64,000 bases of DNA from Prorocentrum cordatum. Taxonomy: Eukaryota; Sar; Dinophyceae; Prorocentrales; Prorocentraceae. Within the stretch, counting starts at the first letter, position 1. The number at the start of each line of letters is the position of its first letter. The stretch lies in contig CAUYUJ010020726.1 of assembly GCA_963575745.1 (NCBI GenBank), positions 1,031,969-1,095,968 of the forward strand, given 5' to 3'. Of this stretch, positions 19,718-33,145 are shown piece by piece. The notes beneath the pieces are model-generated. The model was given only the letters and a program-made list of their open reading frames with translations, did not search any database and was not told the origin of the DNA. A program made the position numbers and the translations under genes.

Positions 19718-22520
19718 ATGCCCCCCAAAGCAAGGAAACCCCGCACCAAGCTCAAACAACGCCGCACGCAATGGACTCCTGGAGGGGACCCGCACCTAGC
19801 ACAGCAACGACGCAACGCAGGTTCTGAGTTGTTGAAGCATCTGATCAGCTTATACGCGACCGCCAAGCTGACGGCTCGTGACCTGGCAATATTATGCTAT
19901 TATTGTCACCAGGCTGGCGTGGGTGGCGGCTCGTTTAGCACGTACATGATGGAGCCAGGGAAACAATCGGGAGCGTATCAAAAAACGTTGGATGGTAGGC
20001 TGCCCGTGCCAGATAAGTTGTATTTTGCTTGTACGCCGTGTAATATCAGACGATCCCCCCAGAGAACGTCCAGGGATATACCATTTCGGCCAATATGGAT
20101 TACAGTCGCAGAAGAACTTAGCAGCGACACCACCTCGACTGACATCTTAAATCAAGATTCCGACTCCCGAGACGAGTGTGTACTAGATCTCCCGTGCTAC
20201 AAGTCACATCCAGATGTAGTCCGAGCAAGAGGCTCTGGCGAGGTCAATCCAGTCCCGCTGGGGTTGTACCTGGATGGGGTACGCTACACGTCGGCTGTGG
20301 GTGGGCGGTCAGATAACATATTAGGGTTCTGGGTTATCAACCTACTCACGGGAAAGCGTCATGTTGCAGGTGTGTTATTAGGATCGGACAAATGTTTATG
20401 CGGATGTAAGGGGTGGTGCTCAGTGTGGCCAGCATTACAGACCATCGCGTGGATGCTCGAAGCTCTAGTGGCGGGACGTTCTCCTTCCCGCCGACACGAC
20501 GGCACCGAGTGGAGTGCAGACGATCCGCTGTCTGTGCCTGCTGTATTCCCGAAGTGCTGCCTCCTTTGGATGCAAAACGCTTTGCGAGCTCCAGTGGATG
20601 AGGTGGGGGGACGTGGTGGAAGATGGGGGGCACGATGAATGCGTCGGTAGGACGTGGAGGTGAGGCAAGACGGATGCTGCGGGTGAGGGGCAGGAGGGAG
20701 GACGGATGACATTGTATACGGAGGCGGGGTGTGAAGAACTCCGGCGTGTGGGATGACTACCTCATTACCCTACCCAGTGGCCGGCAATTTACACACAATC
20801 GGCCAACTCCATGACCTGCCCATTGACCCAACAGTGACCCCGTTGACCCGCCCATGTTCGTTGACCGACCCGTTGACCCGCCCATTGACCCGCCATTGAC
20901 CCCGTTGACCCGCGTTCGACTCGTACATCGGTGGTACGACATGTTTGTTGCACGACCCATTTACATCGTTCACATCGTTGATCCACTCGTGCTCGGTGGC
21001 CGACCCGTTGACCCGCCCATTGACCCGCCGTTGACCCCGTTGACCCGCCTTCGACCCGCGCAGAGCTACCATACATCCCACACGCCCATGCGCCACTACG
21101 AGTGGTCTGAGGATCAATGGGGGATTGGGCCGAGCACAGCAAAACGCTCGGCCTAGCATCGTGGGCAAGCACGTTCTCGCCGTGCCAGTTCTGTTCTCTC
21201 CCCAAACATGAGCTTCATGCTCGAAACGACGTGCTGGGTCCTGATTGCATCCCGTGGCCGTTGCGAGCCGAGGAGGAGTATGAGGAGGCGTGTGTGGCTT
21301 GTGAGCGCAGAGTTCAGATCATGTCAGAGGCTGATCGTTGGCGCATTCTTGGCAATCTGTCCTGGGTGAAAACGAAAAAAATGAGCGGCAGGTTAGTTTC
21401 GAACGCATTCGAGTTGAATGGCACCCACTTGGAAATTGGAGACAGGGTTGAGCCGTCGGTCGACCTGCCTGATATAGGTAAGATAAACGTCATGGCACTT
21501 CTTTTCGTCATTACATTTTGGAGAGCTAGGCTGTGTGGCACTTCGGTTTCAGATTCTGTTCAGCACCGTTGTCCGTTGTTCAGCGCTGCTTTATCGAGTA
21601 GCCCGTCTCGCACGCTCGCAATAGATTCCCTCCACACATTGTACTATGGCCCGTGCCAACGATGGACGTGCAGTGCTTTCTGGCGCTTGATATTTAAGAA
21701 CCCGTGGGGGTGCAACGGGACACCAGAACAGAAAAAGGAGTTGTGCTTACGGATGTTAAATTCTGATTTGCGGCATTGGGAGGCCAGCATGAATATTCCT
21801 TGGGATCGGCGTGTTTCATCAGTAACTTTCGGGATGCTGGGCGACTCCGAGGAATGTAACGAAACTGAATGGCAGCACCCAGGGGGGCTCCTGAAGGCCA
21901 AGGCAGGTGAACTCGGGGTGTTACTGGAATTCGCTTTGCACAAGTTGAATGACGCTGGAGGGCCCGCTGTGTTCACACATGCATTTATCGTAGCTGGGTC
22001 GACGTTGTCACAATTTCTCCGTGCGACTCGGGCACTGAACTACGTTGTCTCGCAGGCGCAGCGTGATGAGCTTGTGGGCCTTGCGTGTATCTATCTACGG
22101 GCGTGCGAGACGTCGGGCGTCAAGCATGTACCGAAACATCATTTGTTCGTGCATTTGGCAGACAGGACTGCAGGGACCATTCAAATCGTGTGGGTGGGGG
22201 CCCATGGGACCCACTGGGGAACGAGGAAACGTGGGGCCCCGTGCGGGCCCGCCGTATCTGGCACCGTACAACATGGTATAAACACACGGGTGGCATATAC
22301 ATGTATACTTATATGTACATATACATATGTGTGTGCACCAGGACAATGTTTCACGGGTCACCCAAGCTCTACACTACGTTCACCGACGAGGGGCTGAACG
22401 TGTGCTTAAGGAGCTTGGCCCAGTTTGCACACAGGGCGTCTTTGGAGATACGCATTTTCACCATGTTCGATATCCAGGGCAGGCTCGGTTTGAACGTTTT
22501 GATTTTCGGCGCTGGCGCAG
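19718..22520 (+). CDS. transposase-like gene of a dinoflagellate-expanded family
   Basis: Exon A starts at ATG 19,718 (MPPKARKPRTKLKQRR) and covers about 280 residues, including DLAILCYYCHQAGVG, LGLYLDGVRYTS, NLLTGKRHVAGVLL, the Cys cluster CLCGCKGWCS and RHDGTEW. Exon B starts at about 21,112 after TCTGAG with GDWAEHSKTLGLASWAS, a CQFC pair, AIDSLHTLYYGPCQRW and a helical C-terminal part. Exon C (22,342-22,520) reads GSPKLYTTFTDEGLNVCL. The B-C intron 22,190-22,341 (GTGGGT...CACCAG) keeps the frame (phase 2). The A-B junction (20.5-21.1 kb) is unresolved and exon C ends at a canonical CAG/GTACCC. I recognise this order of motifs from a highly repeated dinoflagellate protein family. Asp in LYLDG, Asp in AIDSLH and Glu in TDEGLN could form a D-D-E triad of an RNase H-like transposase; that is inference. 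Confidence 0.75.
20820..21060. repeat. GTTGACCCGCC repeats in the A-B intron, block 3
   Basis: Two clusters of CCGTTGACCCGCC / CATTGACCCGCC units (about 20,820-20,915 and 21,000-21,055) lie in the intron of the transposase-like gene. Confidence 0.85.
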
Positions 22521-22787
22521 GTACCCTTCCCTTGTTACCTGGGTTTTAGCACGGCGCGGGCAATGGCGCTGCTGATGGTCGCATGCTTGATTGGACTGGC
22601 GTTCGGGACACCTGTACCTCTCACCGAAGTTGACATGGTGCGGTCTCGCATCGCGATTGGCGTCAGCTCTGAATTCACGGATCGTGGTCGTTATTTGATG
22701 GACGGCGATGGCATCAATTGGCAGTTGTTCAACAGCGTGACACAGCGCCTTGATGATGTCCTTCCAACTGTACATCGTTGTTTGCAG

Positions 22788-24820
22788 TTCTTGGAGGTCT
22801 TCAGCGGCTCGTCGAAGACCACGCTCTTTCTCCAGAAGAAGGGTCTCCACGCGACTGCATGCGAGAAGAAGAGTGGCCGCTCGTTCGAGGACGTATCCAC
22901 CGTTGAGGGGTTCGTCTACGTGGCGGGGTGCGTTGCCGCGATGGTGATTCACGGCACAGTGTGGTTCTCTCCGCAATGCTCCTCGTGGGTGAACGTTGCC
23001 AGGAGACATAGCAAGCGATCCTACGAGTACCCGTACGGTGACTGGAACCGCCCTGATGTACAAGAGGCGAACTGCCTCGCCTCCATCACGTGGGAGGGGG
23101 AGGGTGTACATGCTTGGGGAACGTCAGGAGGAATGAAGTACGTTGCAATGACTCGGTTTGTCGGGAGTGCATTCGTTGTGCAAGAGCCGTGGCGACTGAA
23201 GATGCGGAGGGTGGCGGGTGCGACGATAAGGGCGACCAACTGTCTCCGCCACCGTCGACACCACGTGGTGTCGACGGCGGCGGAGACGACGGCGCTCATG
23301 CTTCCCCAATGCACTCACCGCCTTATTGTTGCTGCTCGTTCCTCCTCCCGCCCCCCCCAGTGGATAAGGGAGGTCCTGGTTATTTGCTTATTGCAGGATG
23401 AGGAACGTGTACGCATGCATCGAGCAGCCGCTCAATTCGATACTGTTTTACTACCCTGACATGAAGATGACGTTGGACACGCACGGTGGCCGACGGTGCG
23501 TCACTCACGCAGGCTACTTCGGGGCGCCGAGCCGCAAGCCGCTCGAGGTCTTCACCACGTGGCCCGTGGAGATCTTTAACAAGTATTGTGCCGCCAACCA
23601 GAGGGATGCCGACCTTAAGCTGAAGGATGTGCTCGATAGGGGGGTGGCAAAACGTAGACGGTTGAATGGGGGCAGGGTTACTGAGGATTAGGACGGCTGG
23701 GGGTGTGCCCCCAAGCGGTGGACGACGGAGGATGGGCAACGGGGGGGGGAAGACGAATGTGACCAACCGTCGTTTCTCTGGGCACCGTGTTCTGCATGAA
23801 ATCTCCGAGAACCGTGACACCCCCGCCCGTTGCGTGGCCCCAGCTGTGTCATCGAGCGCACCGCAGGTTGCATTGGCGGGCTTTGCGAGACGGTGGCGGG
23901 AGTGGAATGATTCATTAGCATATGCCATGCTGGTCCTCGATCGAGGGAGGCGGGATGGCGGCATATTGAGTCGGATGGGACGCCCACTCTGCACGTGTTT
24001 ACGCACGCACGTCTATATGCATACCTGCATGCGTGTATACATACATACATGCATACACACATACGTAAAAACATACATACATACATACACACATACACAC
24101 ACATACATACATACTCACATACGTACATGCGTACATACACATATACATACACACGTACATACACAGATATACATACATACATACATCCATACATACCTAA
24201 ACACATACATACATACATACATACATGCATGCATGCATACATGTATACATGCACATATGCATACATATATACGTACAATCGTGCATACATATAAACATGT
24301 ATAAATACATACATACATAAATGCATACATACCTACATGCATACGTCATGTGCATACGTACACACATACATACATGCATACACACACATACATACACACA
24401 TACATGCATACACACAAACTCATACACATATACCGACCTATCTACCTACCTACGTGCGTACGTACGTACATCCATATATATATACATACATACATACATG
24501 CATACACACATGCACACATACATGCATACATACATACACACATACATGCATACGTACATACATACGTACGTACGTACGTATGTACGTACGTACGTACGTA
24601 CGCACATCCATCCATACATACATACATACATACAAGCATGCATACACACATACATACGGACAGACACACATACATGCATGCATGTATGCATGCATGCATG
24701 CATGCATACATACATACATATATACATACAAACATACATACACACATACATACATACATACATACATACATACATGCATACATACATATATATACATACA
24801 TGTATACATACATACGTACA

Positions 24821-24851
<31 letters not shown>

Positions 24852-25546
24852 TGCACAACGCCGCCACCGAGAGGGATATAACAAACTAGGTGTGCTCGTG
24901 CTACATCTGACATCCGACCCATCCCGCCCATCCCGTCCCGTTTCGCTAAGTGTGTGCCTCTCACCGAATCGGGCGTCGCTCTGACCGTCATGCTGGGGAG
25001 TGGAAAGGGAGGAGGAGGAGGAGGAGGAGGATCCAGAGGATCCAGAGGAGGAGGAGGAGGAGGAGGTAGGCGGAGCAGGATGACAACTCATCGGGATAAC
25101 TTCCAAACATTTCATCCGCCCCCTCGTTTTCATCAACCCCCCTCCCCATCATCATCATCGTCCTCCTCATCCTCATCCTCCACCTCCTCCATCTCCCTCC
25201 TCCTCCTCCTCCTCCGCCTCCTCCTCATTCTCCTCCTACTCCTCCTCCTTCTTCCCTTATGCCCTGCCCCATAAGAGAGCCGATGGGAATGCGCACCCCC
25301 AAGGAGCGCAGTGGCTCCGACCCACTGTACAAAGAGACCCAACGCGTGCCATCCGCCGACGGCAGTCAGCCCGACCACACCAAGGGCTGGGGTGCAGCCA
25401 AGGGAGCATGGGTGAACGCGTCGCCGACCCAGAAGCAGTCGGAGGAATACCCCCAGGCGTTCGCCGAGGCGATCGGCAATGCGGTCGATGAAGCGTTGGC
25501 TGATCAGGATGTTAGGTACGGCGCGCGTGAGTTTGAGTTTGACTAG
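22788..25546 (+). CDS. DNA methyltransferase-like gene, three exons
   Basis: Exon 1 (22,788-23,089) follows a pyrimidine-rich stretch and TTTGCAG and reads FLEVFSGSSKTTLFLQKKG ... WFSPQCSSWVNVA ... RPDVQEANCLASIT. Exon 2 starts at 23,397 after TATTGCAG; intron 23,090-23,396 is phase 2 and the join reads SIT/MRNVYACIEQPLNS. Exon 2 ends near 23,680 (donor unresolved). Exon 3 (about 25,274-25,546, stop TAG) contains KGWGAAKGAWVNASPT and SEEYPQAFAEAIGNAV. The order F-x-G-S, P-x-C-S and E-Q-P parallels motifs I, IV and VI of C5 cytosine methyltransferases, with the nucleophilic Cys position kept. I recognise the family as repeated in dinoflagellates, but enzyme activity is inference. About 10 residues usually present between ANxL and ExP seem missing, so a small exon may be overlooked or this copy is damaged. 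A frame is also open upstream to an ATG at 22,563. Confidence 0.65.
23242..23287. repeat. 46-bp palindrome in methyltransferase-like gene intron
   Basis: 23,242-23,264 and 23,265-23,287 are complementary with one mismatch and no loop (centre GACACCACGTGGTGTC). It lies in intron 23,090-23,396. Confidence 0.95.
24010..24850. repeat. (CATA)n tetranucleotide repeat, ~0.84 kb
   Basis: ACATACATAC-type repeats with CACA, CATG and CGTA variants fill the long second intron of the methyltransferase-like gene. All Tyr/His/Thr- and Met/Cys/Val-rich frames are artefacts. Confidence 0.95.
25010..25258. repeat. (GAG)n and (CTC)n stretches
   Basis: GAG triplets at 25,010-25,070 face CTC triplets at 25,140-25,258. 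They are complementary and could pair in the transcript just upstream of the last exon. Confidence 0.85.
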
Positions 25547-26621
25547 ATAGCGACGTTGCCTCGACCCCCGTGCCAAAGCCAGACCGAACAACAGCAACGA
25601 CAATAATACACGCAAGTTGACATGTACATCAACTGACAGAGAGGGAGGAGTATCGGAGAGGAGGAGGAGGAGGAGTGTGACGACGAGGTGGGCATGCACG
25701 CACTCAAACAACATAGAACGGTCATCCAAGGCATGGGGGTGTGAGCTTCGGCACGGTGTGAATACGTGGCGATGTCGGCACGGTGCGCCCTGCTGCCTCG
25801 AGCGTTCCCGCTTCTGTTTGAAGCACGGCCGACGCCACTGATGAGCCGATGACGGGCCAAGCGGACTACCATCGAAGTCGCAGGCGGGTCAACGGCGGGT
25901 CAATGGCGAGTCCATGGCGGGGTCAACGGCCTCGTTGGGGAACGGTTGTGCGTGCGCCCGTGTGGCCCGTCATCGGCGCATCAGTGGCATGTTCACGTTT
26001 CAATTGCGTTCGGACGAGCTCCTGCAGACGAGACACGCGTGCGTGTGTGATTAAGGCAGCGGGAAGTCGACCAGCGACGGGGCGGGCACGGATTCGGTCG
26101 GACGGCGGCGGACAACGTGTGATGGGCACGATTGCGATTACGAGGACGATCGGGAGGAACAATCGGATGAAGAGGATTAGGTCGATGAGATGGTGGAGGA
26201 AGAGTGTAGGTGAGGATCGGAGGACGGAGGACGGAGGATATATCATAGCCTCTTTGTGGCTCAACTGGCGTGGGATGCTCCCACGTGGGAGTGGTGACAT
26301 CCCGAGCAGATAGAACTGCCACCGCGGGAGCTATACCCGCCGAACGGAATCTGGCATTGGCCAGCGTGCCGCATCGGCCCTGGATCGCCGAAGGCGTGGC
26401 TGGCGATCTCGGAGCGAGACGCCGTTGGCGACGCGATCCAGGTCACCTTGATCTGGGCGCACGTGCGCCCGCGGGCACCAACCCGCACTGCGCTGTTTTC
26501 ATGTGTCTTGTATCTTGTGTTAAAAAACGCCCGTAGGCACAACATCTACAACGCCTCGATCGCGTGGTCGAGGGCAATGGCGCACGCACCGTCGACGTGG
26601 AAGACGGCACACAAAAAAAAC
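25547..26621. other. intergenic region
   Basis: No gene recognised. Inverted copies of the TTGACC motif (GGGTCAACGGCGGGTCAATG) lie at about 25,887-25,930. A stem GCGGGAGCTATACCCGC lies at 26,323-26,339. Confidence 0.5.
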
Positions 26622-26905
26622 GGAGGAGGCGGAGGAGGAGGGGGATGAGGAGGAGGAGGAGGAGGAGAGGAGGAGGAGGAGGAGGAGAGGATGAGGAGAG
26701 AGGGGGAGGAGGAGGAGGAGGAGGAGGAGGAGAGGAGGGAGGAGGAGGAGAGGAGGAGAGGAGGAGGAGAGGAGGAGGAGGGGGGGGGAGGAGGATCGAG
26801 GAGGATATGAGGATGAGGAGGAGGAGGAGAAGGAGGAGGAGGAGGAGGAGGACGAGGAGGAGGAGGATGAGAAGGAGGAGGAGGAGGAGGAGGAAGATGA
26901 TGGGG
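26622..26905. repeat. (GGA)n microsatellite
   Basis: GGA/GAG triplets with GAGAGG interruptions. Arg/Gly- and Pro/Ser-rich frames are artefacts. Confidence 0.95.
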
Positions 26906-27235
26906 GAAGGACGGGGAATGCGGGGACGGGGTGCGGGATGCTGGCGACGTTGAGGATGATGAGTTCGTGCTCCTGCCGCTACTCATACTTGTCCCAACCC
27001 ACGCGGCCATCCTACTTATTGTGTTTTGCGGCCCTCCCCCGCGAACCATTATTTCCATCATGGTGCTCTCGCCTGGGCGCCGCATGCACTCGTCTTTAAC
27101 GTTTACAACCACAACACCGATGAAAGTCATTTCCCTTTCCAACCGATAAGCTCCAGATCGCGCGAGTTGCTTACAGTGCTCTCGCGATCAGCGTCTGCCA
27201 CGTACTAGTATCATGATTCGTGTATGTTCATGCTC

Positions 27236-27305
27236 TGGCGGTTTTATTCTTGGCGGTTATTTTTAATTGCCAGCGGATTGGCGGTTATAATAACCGCCCT
27301 GGAAC
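27236..27305. repeat. TGGCGGTTATTTTT repeat, copy 2
   Basis: Contains TTGGCGGTTATTTTTAATTG, CCAGCGGATTGGCGG and TTATAATAACCGCC. Related to 10,503-10,575, with complementary GGCGGTTAT and ATAACCGCC ends. Confidence 0.6.
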
Positions 27306-27339
27306 CTTAAGGATTATCGCATATTTCCTGGGAGTCGAT

Positions 27340-27470
27340 GTTTTTCCCCTCTTGACTATGTTCGGCCTCGGGAGGCCCTTCCCGGGCCTCGGGGCCGTCA
27401 AAAAACGGCTCAGGGCGACAAGCCGGTCCCGGGGAAGGGGTCGCGACCCCTGAGGGTCGGCGTATAATGC
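27340..27470 (+). repeat. dispersed repeat R, copy b
   Basis: Shows TTCGGCCTCGGGAGGCCC, CCGTCAAAAAACGGCTCAGG and CCGGTCCCGGGGAAGGGG in the order of the family. It is followed at once by copy c. Confidence 0.75.
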
Positions 27471-27484
27471 AAAGATCATGACGT

Positions 27485-27705
27485 CGGGGGTCTGGGGACC
27501 CAGAGATCCGGCGCTCCAACAGAAATTGGAGCAGCAGGCCGCTCTGGGCCATTTTCGGCCTCTGGGGGTCCTCGCTGGGCCATGGGAGCGTCAACAAAAG
27601 ATGCAGGAGGGAAAACCGGCCCTGGGGAAGTGGTCCGGACCTCTGGGGCCCACGCATCGAAAAACTGGAACAGCCGGATGTCTGGGGATCCTGGCGGCTC
27701 AAAAT
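27485..27705 (+). repeat. dispersed repeat R, copy c
   Basis: One of the fullest copies: CCCAGAGATCCGGCGCTCC, TTTTCGGCCTCTGGGGG, AAAACCGGCCCTGGGGAAG, TGGTCCGGACCTCTGGGGCC and CCGGATGTCTGGGG. Confidence 0.8.
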
Positions 27706-28689
27706 CTTCATATTCGAGCAAGGCATTCTCGTCAGGTTGTGCCCCGGGACCCGCACAGATCGGTTCCGCCCGACAGATGCAGCAGACAGATAGGGGGGAC
27801 GAGGGGGGGATCCTTGCTGCGGACCTCTGCTTAACGCGACTGCTTGGAACCGCGCGCCCTCCGAGGGATATTCCACCTGCTCGAGGCAGGCGCCAAGCAC
27901 GGCCAAAACCTGCTCCGTGGGGTGGGGGAGGGGGGGGTGCGAGGGCGGGAGGTGCGGGTGCAGGGCGCAAGAATGAATAGAACACACGGTCACATGCTGT
28001 TGCGCAGTTTCCACCGATTTTTTTCGCGCCGTCGGATCTCATCGGGAGCGGCCAAGAGGGGGGTGTCCAAGAGGGGGGGTGCAAATCATAACGGGCGGCA
28101 CGTGCGCGGCCCAGCGGGGGGGCCAGGGACGTAACGAAACAAGAAGAGGCGCCATGAAATCTGGGGAAGTATCATGGCCCCCGCCATGAGATCCCCCCCC
28201 CCCCCGGCATCCCCCCCCCCCCTCTTCGCCGCCCCCGATCTCAGGGCCATGCGGCAGAGGCAGCGCGGCAGGATCAGCCGACCTCGGCTCGGGGGGCCGG
28301 CTCGGGTCGGAAGCTGCGTCGGGTTATCCGCGGCTGCGTCGGATCCGCACAGGTCCGGGGCACCGCAGCGGCTCGGCCAGGGCAGGGTGCGCCACACCGC
28401 GGTCCGAGGCATCTTTGGGTGTCCGCTCCAGGGGAGCCTGCGTGGCCCCCCGCACTGTCCAATCTGGGCCGGATTTGGAACAAGTTTGGACCGGATTCTG
28501 GACCAGACTTGGACTGGATTCGTGGGGGCTGCGTAGGAGAACGAGGAGGGGGAGGGGGAGCAGGAGGGGAGAGGAGGAGGAGGATGAGGATAGGCCAAAT
28601 GCGGTCCCCACGCTGGCCACATACAGATAAAAAGCTGATTTCAATGGCGCCGCCCAAGGCTCCCATGAACAGACATCGAAAGCATCTGG
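27706..28689. other. GC-rich intergenic sequence
   Basis: No gene recognised. Has C runs near 28,191-28,222. Frames on both strands are open because of base composition. Confidence 0.5.
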
Positions 28690-28930
28690 CTGCATCCCCA
28701 GAGATCCGACGCTCCAACAAAAACGTGAGCAGGCGGTTTGGGGGCCTTTTTCGGCCTCTGGAGGCCCTCGCCGGGCTACGGGAGCGCGAACAAAAACAAC
28801 TGCTGCATGAGGGCGAGGAACCGGCCCCGGGGAGATGGTCGGGATCTCCGGGGCCCGCGCATCGAAACAGTTGGAGCAGCCAGATGTCTCGGTCGGATCG
28901 TCAGAAGCCTGGCCTCCAGACGGATCGAGC
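28690..28930 (+). repeat. dispersed repeat R, copy d
   Basis: CCCAGAGATCCGACGCTCC, TTTTTCGGCCTCTGGAGGCC, CTCGCCGGGCTACGGGAGCG, CCGGCCCCGGGGAGATGG and CAGATGTCTCGG follow in the family order. Confidence 0.8.
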
Positions 28931-30365
28931 CGGCCGGAGCCGAAACGAGCGCGTGCATCCTGCACACATCATGCGCATCGCGGGCCGAGTCGCCGCCAAT
29001 GCTCCTCCTACACAGAAGCTCCCTCTCGCCGTACCTCTACACAGAAGTTCCTAGGAAGACGAGCTGGAGGTTCCATAAAAAAGCCAAGAGTGGACGTGGC
29101 CGGGGCTGGACAAAACTTGCTGCAGCCGAGACGAACCCGAGCCAACCGAAACGACACGGCCCGGTGACCCTTTTCTTCTTTCCCGGGTAACGGTCGTCAC
29201 CTGGGAGAGAGAGCGTTTCACGGGCGCTTGTGTTGGGAACATTCGGCGGCGCGCTTCGAACCGGGCCCCCCCCCGCCCCCAACACTCGGCACCGTCGATC
29301 AGAACCAGGGGGACTCCCCTCCCCCCTAACCCTCCCCCCCTCCCGAACCCCCCCCCCTCCCAAAGGGGATGATTTCGGGCGGGAGGGTAACTGTAACGGC
29401 GGCCGCGGCGTGCACCCGCCAGGGTGCGTCTGCGCCAGCGGCCTATCAGTCGCCCGTGTGCACCACTGCATGGAGGGAGGGTCCCAGCCCCCCCCCCCAG
29501 TACGATCGTTAGCCGTGCCCAGGGGGGGAGGGGGGGAGGGCTTCGGCCCGGGTGACGAGAATTGCTTCGGCCCGGGTGATGTTCAAAACCAGCATTGCCC
29601 ACCAGAATTATGTTCGAGCGCCAAGAAGATGCTGAAACTTGAGGGTTCTCACGCGTCGGGCCCTGGGAGGCCCTTCTCGTTCGGCACTTCGCCAGCGTGT
29701 CGCGCAGACACTGTTTCGGTATATCTCTGGGTGCTCGAAATGATTTCTTGGATGCGGCCCTTACATACGAAGGGAACAGCAGAATCCTGGCGAGGAAAAC
29801 GAAAACGCTCAGGGCAAGACCAGAGGGAAACCTGCCAGGGCTCTGGAAAAACGTGGAGGACTGCCGCCCCGGACCACTTTCTCCAGCCTTGCCATGATCC
29901 ACAACTGCGGCTGAGAAAAAGAGCGCCAGGCCAGAGCCGGGCCGGGGCGACGGGGCCTGGTGACCTCCCATGGTCGGATTCCGCGTGAAGACCCTTTCCT
30001 GTGAGGCAACACCCATAACTAAGGAGAAGCACTCGCACTCGCCCTCGCCCTCGCCCTCAAACCATACGCCGTCCGGCGCGTGGGAGGGGAAAACAAGCTC
30101 AGCACACCATGCACAGCAAGGAGGAGGAAGGAGGAGGAACGAAGAAACACAGACTGGGCATTGTACAGAGAAGCGGTTCGCCGGGGCTGACGGGCACGTG
30201 CTCTTGTACTTTGCTGCAACATTATCGAGAAGGCGAAGGAGCAACGCCTCCGCGGATCTCGGGCGCTGTATTTCTCGACCTGTGGGCCTCAGAACCCCCA
30301 ACCCCTTTCCCGCCAATCGGTGCTCACCCTGCTCATGTTTGGGGATGGCGACCTCGAAGACAAGA
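28931..30365. other. GC-rich intergenic sequence
   Basis: A long minus-strand frame (30,373 down to 29,051) spans much of it but has no recognisable domain. G and C runs at 29,260-29,365 and 29,490-29,540 interrupt it. No gene is supported. Confidence 0.5.
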
Positions 30366-32924
<2,559 letters not shown>

Positions 32925-33145
32925 AGAGATCCCCAACCCCAGAGATCCGACGCTCCCCCAAAAATGGAGCTGGCGGTGTTTGGCCGTCTTCGGACCCTGG
33001 GGGCCCTCGCTGGGCCTCGGGAGCGTGAACAGCGCGACTCGGGACGAAGCACCGGCCCTGGGGAAGCCGTCCGGACCTCCGGGGCCCACGCCTCGAACAA
33101 AATTGGAGCAGCCGAGTGCCTGGGTCCCAGGCTCTAGGAGGTTCT
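32925..33145 (+). repeat. dispersed repeat R, copy e
   Basis: CCCAGAGATCCGACGCTCCC, TTTGGCCGTCTTCGGACC, TCGCTGGGCCTCGGGAGCG, CACCGGCCCTGGGGAAG and TCCGGACCTCCGGGGCCCAC follow the family order. Confidence 0.75.

Noticed and set aside
23666-25136. Tyr/His/Thr- and Met/Cys/Val-rich frames
   Set aside because: They translate the CATA tetranucleotide repeat.
26258-26340. tRNA-like TGGCTCAACTGG, similar to an A box, followed by a GCGGGAGC stem
   Set aside because: No B box of the GGTTCGA type at the right distance and no cloverleaf could be folded.
27550-27575. GCCATTTTCGGCCTC in repeat R, similar to the middle of the spliced leader
   Set aside because: It needs an inserted base, the flanks do not match, and other R copies diverge further, so it is not taken as a leader relic.
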